Shown in pieces: positions 36,823 through 44,949 of a stretch of 64,000 nt of DNA. This stretch comes from Geomobilibacter sp964432205. Its GTDB lineage: Bacteria > Desulfobacterota > Desulfuromonadia > Geobacterales > DSM-12255. Both the position numbers and the translations under genes were made by a program. The notes below the pieces were generated by a model that ran no database searches, was not told the origin of the DNA, and saw only the letters and a program-made list of their open reading frames with translations. How positions within the stretch are numbered: the stretch's first letter is position 1; every line of letters starts with the position of its first letter. The DNA lies in the NCBI GenBank assembly GCA_964432205.1, contig CAYSMK010000010.1, positions 62,001 through 126,000 of the forward strand. Reading direction: 5' to 3'.

Positions 36823-36827
36823 TGCCC

Positions 36828-37652
36828 ATGACCGGTAGCGACCCTTTCCAGAGCGGGCTCTTTAGCGAGAGCCCGCTTAATTCCTATCAGATCAGGGTCG
36901 AGGCCTTCGAAGGGCCGCTCGACCTCCTGCTCCACCTCATCAGGAAGAACGAGGTGGACATCTACAACATCCCCATGGCCGAGATCACCCGCCAGTACCT
37001 GGCGTACCTGGAGGTGATGAAAGAGCTCAACCTGGACGTGGCCGGCGAATTCCTGGTCATGGCCTCCACCCTCATCCAGATCAAGTCCAAGCTGCTCCTT
37101 CCCAGTCCGCCGTCCGAAGAGGGCGCGGACGAGTCCGGGGAGGACCCGCGGGCCGAACTGGTCCGTCGTCTCCTGGAATACCAGAGATACAGGGAGGCTG
37201 CCGTTTCCCTGGCGGGCCGACAGCTTCTGGACCGGGACCTGTTCGTCCGGCCGGACCTCCCGTCCGAAGGAGAGGATGACGAGGTCAGCGAAGCGCCGCT
37301 GGAGCTGGATCTCTTCGAGCTGATGGCCGCCTTCCGGCGGATTCTGCAGAAAGCGCCCAAGGAGAGTTTTCATGAGGTGGGCTCGGAGAACATCAGTATT
37401 GCCGACCGGATCTCGGACCTTCTGGCCTTTCTGCAGGGGAAAGAGCTGGTTGCGTTCGAAGAATTATTCCAAGGCAACCTGACGCGTGAGTATATCGTTG
37501 CCACGTTCCTGGCCGTTCTTGAACTCTGCCGGCTCAAGATGATCAAGGTCAGCCAGCTGGAACGCTTCGGTACCATCTGGGTCAGGCCGGCGGTTATTGT
37601 GGAACCGGAACTGTCGGAGGAAGACCAGGGTCATGACCGCACCGAACCTTAG
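36828..37652 (+). CDS. scpA: segregation and condensation protein A
   Basis: Start at ATG 36828 (a GTG at 36822 is in frame). The 274-aa kleisin opens with IRVEAFEGPLDLLLHLIRKN and NIPMAEITRQYLAYLE, the conserved ScpA N-terminal domain that binds the SMC neck. The C-terminal winged helix (FLAVLELCRLKMIKVSQ) binds the SMC head. An acidic linker lies between. It works with SMC and ScpB in chromosome compaction. It overlaps scpB by 20 nt. Confidence 0.95.
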   Translation: MTGSDPFQSGLFSESPLNSYQIRVEAFEGPLDLLLHLIRKNEVDIYNIPMAEITRQYLAYLEVMKELNLDVAGEFLVMASTLIQIKSKLLLPSPPSEEGADESGEDPRAELVRRLLEYQRYREAAVSLAGRQLLDRDLFVRPDLPSEGEDDEVSEAPLELDLFELMAAFRRILQKAPKESFHEVGSENISIADRISDLLAFLQGKELVAFEELFQGNLTREYIVATFLAVLELCRLKMIKVSQLERFGTIWVRPAVIVEPELSEEDQGHDRTEP

Positions 37653-38214
37653 AGCCATTGTGGAGAGCCTCCTCTTTGTCGCCGACGGCCCACTGACCCT
37701 GGACAGGCTCTGCGCGGTCCTGGAAGAATATGAGCGGGATCCGGTGCGGGCTGCAGTTGCCGAGCTGGTGGCGGAATACGAGGCTGAGGGCAGGGGGGTC
37801 GCACTTGTCCAGGTGGCTGGCGGGTTTCAGTTGCGTACCCGGCCCGAGCATGCCGATTACATCCGGCGGCTGCGTCGCGGCAGGGTTGCCAAGTTCAGCC
37901 AGTCGGCCCTGGAAACCCTGGCCATCATCGCCTACCGGCAGCCGGTGACCAGGGCGGAGATCGAGTATCTCCGCGGGGTGGACGTGGGGGGAGTGCTGAA
38001 GAGCCTCCTTGATAAGAAGCTGATCCGGATACTGGGGAAGAAGGATATCCCCGGAAAGCCGCTGATTTACGGTACCACTAAAGAGTTCATGAGCACGTTC
38101 GGCCTCAAGGACCTGGCGAGTCTGCCGTCGCTCAAGGAGATTCAAGAACTGGCCGACGATCCCACCAGGGGGGAGCAGGCACCTCTGCCGCTGGACGCCG
38201 GGGTAGCCGATTGA
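37633..38214 (+). CDS. scpB: segregation and condensation protein B
   Basis: Start at ATG 37633, preceded by AGGG and inside the scpA reading frame (20-nt overlap), indicating translational coupling. The 193-aa product has two winged helices; the hallmark is LETLAIIAYRQPVTRAEIEYLRGV followed by LLDKKLIRILGKKDIPGKP and YGTTKEFMSTFGL. It dimerises and binds the ScpA linker in the SMC complex. Confidence 0.95.
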   Translation: MTAPNLRAIVESLLFVADGPLTLDRLCAVLEEYERDPVRAAVAELVAEYEAEGRGVALVQVAGGFQLRTRPEHADYIRRLRRGRVAKFSQSALETLAIIAYRQPVTRAEIEYLRGVDVGGVLKSLLDKKLIRILGKKDIPGKPLIYGTTKEFMSTFGLKDLASLPSLKEIQELADDPTRGEQAPLPLDAGVAD

Positions 38215-38257
38215 GCCGGGTGCGTTATACTTACCCTCAAGGGTAAGGAGGTGCATA

Positions 38258-39061
38258 ATGCTTCGTCAGCCAGCCGTAGCGGGACAGTTCTATAGTGGCG
38301 AGCGGGACCGGCTCCAGAAGGATCTGGCGGCGCTCATGACCTGTCAGGAAGAGCAGGAGCGGGCCATCGGTGTTGTCTCGCCCCATGCCGGCTACATCTA
38401 CTCCGGAGCCGTGGCCGGTGCCCTTTTCAGCGCCATCCGCATTCCCCGCACCGTTGTCATCCTGGGTCCGAATCACCATGGCGTCGGCGCCCGGGCTGCC
38501 CTCTATCCCTCGGGCTCCTGGGCTACCCCCCTGGGGGCGGTGCCGATCGACGACAGACTTGCCTCCCTCTGCTCCCGCCATGCGCCGCTCCTGGAGCCGG
38601 ACACCCTGGCGCACCTCTACGAACACTCCCTCGAGGTTCAACTCCCCTTTCTCCAGACCCTCCGGCCGGACGTCGCCATCGTGCCGGTCTGCATCGGCTT
38701 TGGCCGCTACCACGATTGCCAGGAACTGGGCTCGGGGTTGGCCAGGGCCATCCGTGACTACGGTGAAGAGGTCCTGATTGTCGCCAGTTCGGACATGACC
38801 CATTACGAGACAGCCGATCAGGCACGGGAAAAGGATGGCATCGCCATCCGGGAGATACTGGCCCTCAATCCGGCCGGACTGCTGGAGACCTGCCGCTCCC
38901 GTGGCATTACCATGTGCGGGGTGGTACCGGCCACGGTGATGTTGATTGCGGCAAAGGAGCTGGGAGCAAGCCGGGCGCGCCTCGTGCGCTACGCCAACAG
39001 CGGGGAGGTGAACGGTGATTTTCGGCAGGTGGTGGGGTATGCGGCGGTGACGGTATCCTGA
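38258..39061 (+). CDS. Memo-like protein (AmmeMemoRadiSam system protein B type)
   Basis: Product of 267 aa, preceded by AAGGAGGT. Family features: PAVAGQFYSG, SPHAGYIYSGAVAGALF, LGPNHHG, YEHSLEVQLPFLQ, ASSDMTHYE and a late Cys (TMCGVVPATVML). The His and Cys residues resemble the metal site of Memo proteins. The partner radical-SAM and AMMECR1 genes are not in the window, so the system name rests on family alone. Function unknown. A terminator follows. Confidence 0.87.
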   Translation: MLRQPAVAGQFYSGERDRLQKDLAALMTCQEEQERAIGVVSPHAGYIYSGAVAGALFSAIRIPRTVVILGPNHHGVGARAALYPSGSWATPLGAVPIDDRLASLCSRHAPLLEPDTLAHLYEHSLEVQLPFLQTLRPDVAIVPVCIGFGRYHDCQELGSGLARAIRDYGEEVLIVASSDMTHYETADQAREKDGIAIREILALNPAGLLETCRSRGITMCGVVPATVMLIAAKELGASRARLVRYANSGEVNGDFRQVVGYAAVTVS

Positions 39062-39082
39062 ATAGTGGCAACCTGAAACAGG

Positions 39083-39116
39083 AAAGCCGGCGGTCCCGAA
39101 GGATCGCCGGCTTTTT
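39083..39116 (+). terminator. intrinsic terminator after the Memo-like gene
   Basis: Stem AAAGCCGGCG (39083-39092) with CGCCGGCTTT (39105-39114), then TT CAT; lies between convergent genes and could serve both weakly. Confidence 0.8.
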
Positions 39117-39138
39117 CATCCGGTTGAATTAACCGTAA

Positions 39139-41367
39139 TCAGAACTTTTCAAACGAATTGTCCAACTGATCCACCCCTTCGTGGAGATTCAAGGCTACTC
39201 CCGACGCTGATGCCTTCATTCTGCTGGCAACTGTCTGCTGACGGGTGCCGGCCTGGACCTGGTTTCCAATCTGCTTGCGTGCCTGTTTGGCGGCGGCCGG
39301 CGCCATATACTGGCCCAATTGCCGGGACAGGGCCTGTCCCGGGTCATTCCCGATGGAGAAGAAGGCGATGGCATTGAGCATCTGTTCTGCCTGGCCGGCG
39401 AGTTCCTCCGAGGTGGAGGCCATTTCCTCGCTGGATGAGGCGTTCTGTTGGATTACCTGGTCAAGCTGCTGGATCGCCTTGTTGATCTGATCGGCGCCCG
39501 TGTCCTGCTCCCGGCATGCTGCCGCGATCTCCTGCACCAACTCGGACGTCTTCTGGATGTCGGGGACCATCTTGCTCAGCATGTCACCGGCCTTCTCGGC
39601 GATCTCGACGCTGGAGGATGACAGGCCGGAGATCTCTGCCGCTGCCTTCTGGCTCCGCTCGGCAAGCTTGCGGACCTCGGCGGCCACAACCGCGAACCCC
39701 TTGCCGTGCTCGCCGGCGCGGGCCGCTTCGATTGCCGCGTTCAGGGCGAGGAGGTTGGTCTGCCGTGCGATCTCCTCGATGATGGATATCTTGTCGGAGA
39801 TGTGTTTCATCGCCTGCACGGTTTCAGTGACCGCCTTGCCGCTTTCCCGTGCGTCTTCGGCGCTCTTGACCGCGATCCTTTCGGTCTGATGGGCGTTGTC
39901 AGCATTCTGCCTGATGTTGGAGGCCATCTCTTCCATGGATGAGGATGCCTCTTCGGCCGCCGCCGCCTGCTCATTCGCCCCCTGCGACAGCTGCTCGGAG
40001 CCGGCGCTCAACTGCTGGCTGCCTCCTGCCACGTTGTTGGCGGCTGCCTTTACTTCGCTCACTACTTCGATCAGTTTCGTGACCATGCTCTGCAGCGCAT
40101 GCATCAGTTCGTCCTCCGGGCTGCGCTCCTTGAGGTCCACGAGGAGGTTCCCCCTGGCTACTTCACCTGCGGCCTTCGTTATCTTAGCGGTGGCATCAAT
40201 GAGATTGTTCAGGTTTTGCTTGATCAGGTTGAATTCCCCACGGGATTCGTCCGTAATGGGAGGAGGGATGATTCCTCTGGAGATCTTGTCCACGGATTCC
40301 CCGGTAAGACGAATCGGCCGGACAAAGGCCTCGATCAGCAGATTCATGCCATCGACCAGATTCTGCCACCCACCCTGATACGCCGCTTCGTTGCCACGGG
40401 TATCGAGCTTGCCCTCCTGGATATCCCTGGCAAGGCGGTCGGTTTCGGCCAGCAGGCTTTTGATGGTGGCAACCATGGCGTTAAGGTTTTTCCCCAGAAG
40501 GTCGTTTTCCGATTTTTCCTTGAGCGAAACCGAAAGGTCGCCCTCGGCTACCTTCTGGGCGGCAAGGGAGGCCTCTTTGATGTTCGCCACCATGTTGGCG
40601 AATGACCTGGAGAGCATGCCGATCTCATCACGGCTATCGGTTTCGAGTGTTACCATGACATCGCCGACGGCCAGCCTGTCAGCGGTCTCGGTCAGTTTCA
40701 GCACCGGTTTCGTGATGCTCCTTGTGATGAGAATGCCGATGACAATGCTGAGGGCAATGGCAACCAGAACCACGATTGCCATGGAGATCATGGCGATGCC
40801 TGTTGCCCGGCTGGCTTTCTGCTCCTCAACCGCCAATGCCTTGATCTTGGCGGCGGCCATCTCCTTGGCAGCGGCTTCGAGCCGATGGGTCTCGTCTTTC
40901 ACTTCGCCGATGGCCTTGTTGGCATCCTGAGGAACGGTGATCTTGTTTGCCATTATCAGGCCGTACACCTTGGTGAACCCTTTTTCGTAGCCGTCGAGAT
41001 CGGCCTTCATGGCTGTGACAATCTGTTTGTCTGCCGGCGTATCAACCAGCTTATCAAGATCTGCCAGACGTTCGCGCGAACTCTTCAGGTCTTCCTGCCA
41101 TTTTTTCACGTACTCCGCCTGTTTCTCGGCGGCACCCATGTTCAGGAAGGTATCCTTTTCATAGCGGCGCAGAACGTTCACGTTGGCACGCAGGCGGGCG
41201 GCGTGTTCGGACATCTTCGCCTCGTGCTGGGTCATCTCCTCGGTGAGTGTGGCGACGATCTTCAATCCCGCGATCCCAGTGATCCCCAATGTCAACAGCA
41301 GGAGCAGGAGCAGACCGAAACCCATTCCCAACCGCTTGCCGATTTTCATGTCAGCTAACTTTGCCAT
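39139..41367 (-). CDS. methyl-accepting chemotaxis protein with repeated HAMP units
   Basis: Start at 41367, preceded by GGAGG on the minus strand; the longer frame has no ribosome binding site. The 742-aa product has helix 1 (LGMGFGLLLLLLLTLGITGI), a periplasmic four-helix-bundle sensor (about 40-185), helix 2 (GIAMISMAIVVLVAIALSIV), several HAMP-like units in a row (about 210-470; KPVLKLTETADRLAVGD and two or three repeats), and a signalling domain with the tip RQTNLLALNAAIEAARAGEH. No C-terminal CheR-tethering pentapeptide is seen. Glu/Gln pairs for methylation are present. Ligand unknown. A FliA-type promoter precedes it. Confidence 0.93.
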   Translation of the reverse strand: MAKLADMKIGKRLGMGFGLLLLLLLTLGITGIAGLKIVATLTEEMTQHEAKMSEHAARLRANVNVLRRYEKDTFLNMGAAEKQAEYVKKWQEDLKSSRERLADLDKLVDTPADKQIVTAMKADLDGYEKGFTKVYGLIMANKITVPQDANKAIGEVKDETHRLEAAAKEMAAAKIKALAVEEQKASRATGIAMISMAIVVLVAIALSIVIGILITRSITKPVLKLTETADRLAVGDVMVTLETDSRDEIGMLSRSFANMVANIKEASLAAQKVAEGDLSVSLKEKSENDLLGKNLNAMVATIKSLLAETDRLARDIQEGKLDTRGNEAAYQGGWQNLVDGMNLLIEAFVRPIRLTGESVDKISRGIIPPPITDESRGEFNLIKQNLNNLIDATAKITKAAGEVARGNLLVDLKERSPEDELMHALQSMVTKLIEVVSEVKAAANNVAGGSQQLSAGSEQLSQGANEQAAAAEEASSSMEEMASNIRQNADNAHQTERIAVKSAEDARESGKAVTETVQAMKHISDKISIIEEIARQTNLLALNAAIEAARAGEHGKGFAVVAAEVRKLAERSQKAAAEISGLSSSSVEIAEKAGDMLSKMVPDIQKTSELVQEIAAACREQDTGADQINKAIQQLDQVIQQNASSSEEMASTSEELAGQAEQMLNAIAFFSIGNDPGQALSRQLGQYMAPAAAKQARKQIGNQVQAGTRQQTVASRMKASASGVALNLHEGVDQLDNSFEKF

Positions 41368-41446
41368 GATCTGTGTCCTCCTTGGAACTGTTGCCGTTAT
41401 GCTCACTATGGAACTGATGGGGGGGGTTGTAGGTAACGTTTTTAAA

Positions 41447-41473
41447 GTATCGGCATTCATGTGCGGTAATTAA
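41447..41473 (-). promoter_or_regulatory. possible sigma-28 (FliA) promoter of the chemoreceptor gene
   Basis: Minus strand GCCGATAC (41454-41447) matches the FliA -10 box GCCGATAA at 7 of 8; the -35 box TTAATTAC (41473-41466), 11 nt away, is a weak match. Confidence 0.4.
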
Positions 41474-41645
41474 CTATTTTTTGTCCAAACTTGAATTTTT
41501 TTTGCGTCGCGGCGGCAAGTAGGTGGCGGTATTGAAAAGATTCTGCGCCAGCGGAAAATCATCTGCTATATTTTAGGCAGCTGATGACCGGTAATGCATG
41601 CCGGCCTGATGCGAAACCGGCATATTTTGGACAGGTAGGATACTG

Positions 41646-44264
41646 ATGGATGTCATTACCACTCACGTTAACGCCGATTTTGACTGTCTCGGGGCGATGA
41701 TCGCCGCCAGGAAGCTCTATCCCGACGCATTGATGGTCTTTTCCGGATCGCAGGAAAAGAGCATGCGCGATTTCTTCCTCAAGTCCACCGGCTATGTCCT
41801 CAGCTTCACCAAACTGAAAGATGTCGACCTCGACCGGGTGACCCGCCTTATTCTGGTCGATTGCCAGCACGCCTCCCGCATCGGCCGCTTTGCCGAGATC
41901 CTGGACCGGCCGGGTCTGGAGATCCATATCTATGATCACCACCCTGACGTTGCCGGCCAGATCCGGCCGACCGGCGGCCTGATCAGGCCCTGCGGCTCAT
42001 CCACCACGATTCTCGCGCTGCTGCTGAAGGAGAGGGGCCTTACGGTAACTTCCATCGAAGCGACCCTGATGATGCTCGGCATCTACGAAGACACCGGCAA
42101 TCTCACCTTTCCGTCCACCACCGTTGACGACTTCCTTGTGGCTGCCTGGCTCCTGGAGCAGGGGGCAAACCTGAACACCGTGGCCGATTTCGTTACCCAG
42201 GAGTTGACCTCCGAACAGATCTCCCTCTTGAACGATCTCCTGAAATCCCTCAAGACCACGACCCTGAACGGCGTGGAGATATCCATCGCCCATGCCTCGG
42301 TCGACTACTACATCGGCGATATTGCCGTGCTTGCCCACATGATGCGGGACATGGAGAGTCTGGAAGCGCTCTTCATCGTGGTCGGCATGGGCAACCGGGT
42401 CTATGTGGTGGCCCGGAGCCGCACGCCGGAAGTGGATGTGGGGGAGGTGCTGCGGGACCTGGGCGGCGGGGGGCACGCTACGGCAGCGTCGGCGGCGGTC
42501 AAGGACCTGACAATGATCCAGGTGCTCGACCGGTTGGATCAGGTCCTGCGGCTGCGGGTCAACCCCCGGCGGGTGGCTGCGGATTTCATGTCATCACCGG
42601 TCAAGACCATGCCGGCCGCGACGACCATCGTCGAGGCCCGTGAACTGCTTACCCGGTACAATGTGAACGCCATGCCGGTCATGGCGGGCGAGTCCATGGT
42701 CGGGATCATCTCGCGCCGGATCGTGGAGAAGGCGATTTATCACGGCCTGCAGAACCAGCCGGTGACCGATTACATGCACACCGAATTCATGCGGGCCGTT
42801 CCTGACACCCCTTTCAGCGCGATCAGGGAGTATGTCGTTACCCGCAACAGGCGTTTCGTGCCGGTGTTCAGCGGCAACGAGCTGGTGGGGGTGGTTACCC
42901 GGACCGATCTCCTGCGGGCCATGTATGCCGGCGAGGCCCTCTATGATCTGGCGCGTAGCGCCGGCCCTTCCCGGAGCAAGGAGGTGGCGCGTCAGATGGC
43001 GCGTGCCCTGTCGCCACAGGTTTATCAGCTCCTCAGGGATCTGGGCGGGGTGGGGGAGGAACTGGACGTCTCCGTCTATGCGGTCGGCGGCTTTGTCCGC
43101 GACCTCATGCTCGGCATGGAGAATACCGACATCGACGTGACGGTGGAGGGGGATGGCATCCTCTTTGCCGAGACCTTTGCGGCGCGGTTCAACTGCCGGG
43201 TGAAGAGCCATCATAAGTTCGGGACCGCGGTCATTGTCCTTCCCGATGGCCTCAAGATCGACGTGGCCAGCACCCGCCTGGAGTATTACGAATCTCCCGG
43301 CGCATTGCCGACGGTGGAGCGTTCATCCCTGAAGATGGACCTGTATCGCCGCGACTTCACCATCAATACCCTGGCAGTCCTCCTGAACAGCCGCGGTTTC
43401 GGCCTGCTGATCGACTATTTCGGTGCCCAGCGGGATCTCCAGGAAAAGGTGATCAGGGTGCTGCACAACCTCTCCTTTGTTGAGGACCCGACGCGGGTTT
43501 TCCGGGCCATCCGCTTCGAACAGCGCCTCGGCTTCCATATCGCGACCCATACGGAGAACCTGATCAAGAACGCCGTGAAGATGAATTTTCTGGAACGGCT
43601 CGGCGGGAAACGACTCCTCTCGGAACTGGTGCACATCCTGAGGGAACACGAACCGCACCGGGCCATCGAGCGGCTTGCCACCCTGGGGCTGTTGCCGTTT
43701 ATCCATCAGCATCTGGAGCTGACCGCAGAGCTGCGTAGACTGCTGGACGAGACCGGGAAGATTCTCTCCTGGTTCGATCTCCTGTTCCTCGGCGCCAGCT
43801 GCGAGCGTTGGGTGGTCTATTTCCTGGCGCTCACGGCTGCTCTTTCGGATGATGAGTTCTGGGAAACCTGCAGCCGGCTGGCGGTGAGCGAGCATTACAA
43901 GGAGCGTCTGGCGGAAAATCGGCGTCAGGGAAGCCGCACCCTGAACTCCCTTGAACGGTTGATCGCGGCGCAGATGCAGCTGCTCCCCAGTGACATCTAC
44001 CTGCTCCTCAAGGAGCTGACCGTGGAGATGCTGCTCTTCCTCATGGCCAGAACAACCAGCGAAGAGACACGCAGGGTTGTTTCCCTGTACTTCACCAAGC
44101 TGCGTAACGTCAAGATCAGCGTGACGGGACACGACCTGGAAGCACTCGGTATGCCACACGGTCCCCGCTATCGGCAGATTCTGGACAGTATTCTCGCTGC
44201 CCGCCTGAACGGCCAGGTCAACTCCCGTGAGGACGAGTTGCGCCTTCTCGCTGACCTGGCTTAA
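41646..44264 (+). CDS. DHH / CBS / tRNA nucleotidyltransferase fusion protein
   Basis: Product of 872 aa. Residues 1-300 are a DHH/DHHA1 phosphoesterase module (THVNADFDCLGAM, YDHHPD, DLGGGGHATAASAA). Residues 310-430 hold two CBS domains (VKTMPAATTIVEARELL; VGVVTRTDLLRAMYAG). Residues 470-870 are a class II nucleotidyltransferase (YAVGGFVRDLMLGMENTDID, with the catalytic DxD, and RRDFTINTLAVLL) with head, neck and body helices. Such fusions are known in Geobacter and several deep lineages as CCA- or A-adding enzymes; the DHH part may trim or proofread. Whether it adds CC, A or CCA cannot be read here. tRNA-Glu in this window already encodes CCA. Confidence 0.92.
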   Translation: MDVITTHVNADFDCLGAMIAARKLYPDALMVFSGSQEKSMRDFFLKSTGYVLSFTKLKDVDLDRVTRLILVDCQHASRIGRFAEILDRPGLEIHIYDHHPDVAGQIRPTGGLIRPCGSSTTILALLLKERGLTVTSIEATLMMLGIYEDTGNLTFPSTTVDDFLVAAWLLEQGANLNTVADFVTQELTSEQISLLNDLLKSLKTTTLNGVEISIAHASVDYYIGDIAVLAHMMRDMESLEALFIVVGMGNRVYVVARSRTPEVDVGEVLRDLGGGGHATAASAAVKDLTMIQVLDRLDQVLRLRVNPRRVAADFMSSPVKTMPAATTIVEARELLTRYNVNAMPVMAGESMVGIISRRIVEKAIYHGLQNQPVTDYMHTEFMRAVPDTPFSAIREYVVTRNRRFVPVFSGNELVGVVTRTDLLRAMYAGEALYDLARSAGPSRSKEVARQMARALSPQVYQLLRDLGGVGEELDVSVYAVGGFVRDLMLGMENTDIDVTVEGDGILFAETFAARFNCRVKSHHKFGTAVIVLPDGLKIDVASTRLEYYESPGALPTVERSSLKMDLYRRDFTINTLAVLLNSRGFGLLIDYFGAQRDLQEKVIRVLHNLSFVEDPTRVFRAIRFEQRLGFHIATHTENLIKNAVKMNFLERLGGKRLLSELVHILREHEPHRAIERLATLGLLPFIHQHLELTAELRRLLDETGKILSWFDLLFLGASCERWVVYFLALTAALSDDEFWETCSRLAVSEHYKERLAENRRQGSRTLNSLERLIAAQMQLLPSDIYLLLKELTVEMLLFLMARTTSEETRRVVSLYFTKLRNVKISVTGHDLEALGMPHGPRYRQILDSILAARLNGQVNSREDELRLLADLA

Positions 44265-44308
44265 GTTGTTGCAAATATGCAACACGCTTGGCCGGCAAAT
44301 GGCGGTGC

Positions 44309-44337
44309 TTGACGGTTTCTTTGGCAATTTGTGTAAA
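44309..44337 (+). promoter_or_regulatory. possible sigma-70 promoter
   Basis: TTGACG (44309-44314), 17-nt spacer, TGTAAA (44332-44337), upstream of the small secreted protein gene in a 199-nt gap. The gap also has a small palindrome TTGCA/TGCAA just after the preceding stop. Confidence 0.45.
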
Positions 44338-44463
44338 TGGTGACACCGTTCCGTAGAGGCTGTGCTGAGCGGTACCTGCATTGTTTCAGTGGGTTGCACG
44401 GTTTTGAGCTGGTTGGCTTGTTTGTTGCTGTTATAACGATGAATGCATGAAAGGGAGGGTAGC

Positions 44464-44853
44464 ATGAAACGGATACGGCGTACGATGGCGGTTCTTCTGG
44501 CAGCGGCACTCTTGACGGCCTGGACGGTGCCCGCCTCTGCCCAGGAGAATCCGCTCAAGGTGATCCTTGAGGACGCATTCTACGGTGGTGTGATCGGCAC
44601 CTTGATCGGTAGTGCCATGCTCGTCTTTCCCAAACATCCCGGTGATCATCTGGAATACATCGGCTATGGCGCTGCCACCGGGGTAATTGCCGGTACGGTC
44701 TTCGGGGCCGTAACCGTTTCTCGGTCCTTTGCCGAAGTTGACAGGGGAAAGATCCGTTTTTCCATGCCGACCGTAATGCCTGAATTTCAGGAAAACGGTT
44801 CTCGTGGTACGTCAGTGGCGTTTAAGGCTGACCTGCTGCGCGGCAGTTTCTAG
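44464..44853 (+). CDS. small secreted or envelope protein, unknown
   Basis: Start at ATG 44464 because GGGAGGG precedes it. The 129-aa product has a signal peptide (MAVLLAAALLTAWTVPASAQ) and then two Gly-rich hydrophobic stretches (YGGVIGTLIGSAMLVF, GYGAATGVIAGTVFGAVTV) like glycine-zipper membrane segments. The rest is polar. No family is recognised beyond this. It has its own candidate promoter and a strong terminator, so it is probably a single-gene unit. Confidence 0.75.
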   Translation: MKRIRRTMAVLLAAALLTAWTVPASAQENPLKVILEDAFYGGVIGTLIGSAMLVFPKHPGDHLEYIGYGAATGVIAGTVFGAVTVSRSFAEVDRGKIRFSMPTVMPEFQENGSRGTSVAFKADLLRGSF

Positions 44854-44881
44854 CTTCGCTATCTATACTGTTGGATGCACA

Positions 44882-44917
44882 AAAGGGGGGATGGTTCTTA
44901 CGGACCATCCCCCCTTT
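44882..44917. terminator. bidirectional intrinsic terminator
   Basis: Perfect 14-bp stem AAAGGGGGGATGGT with ACCATCCCCCCTTT around an 8-nt loop, between convergent genes. A short T run lies on each side. Confidence 0.85.
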
Positions 44918-44949
44918 GTCGTCTTTGGAAGGCTGCTCCTACGCGGAGG

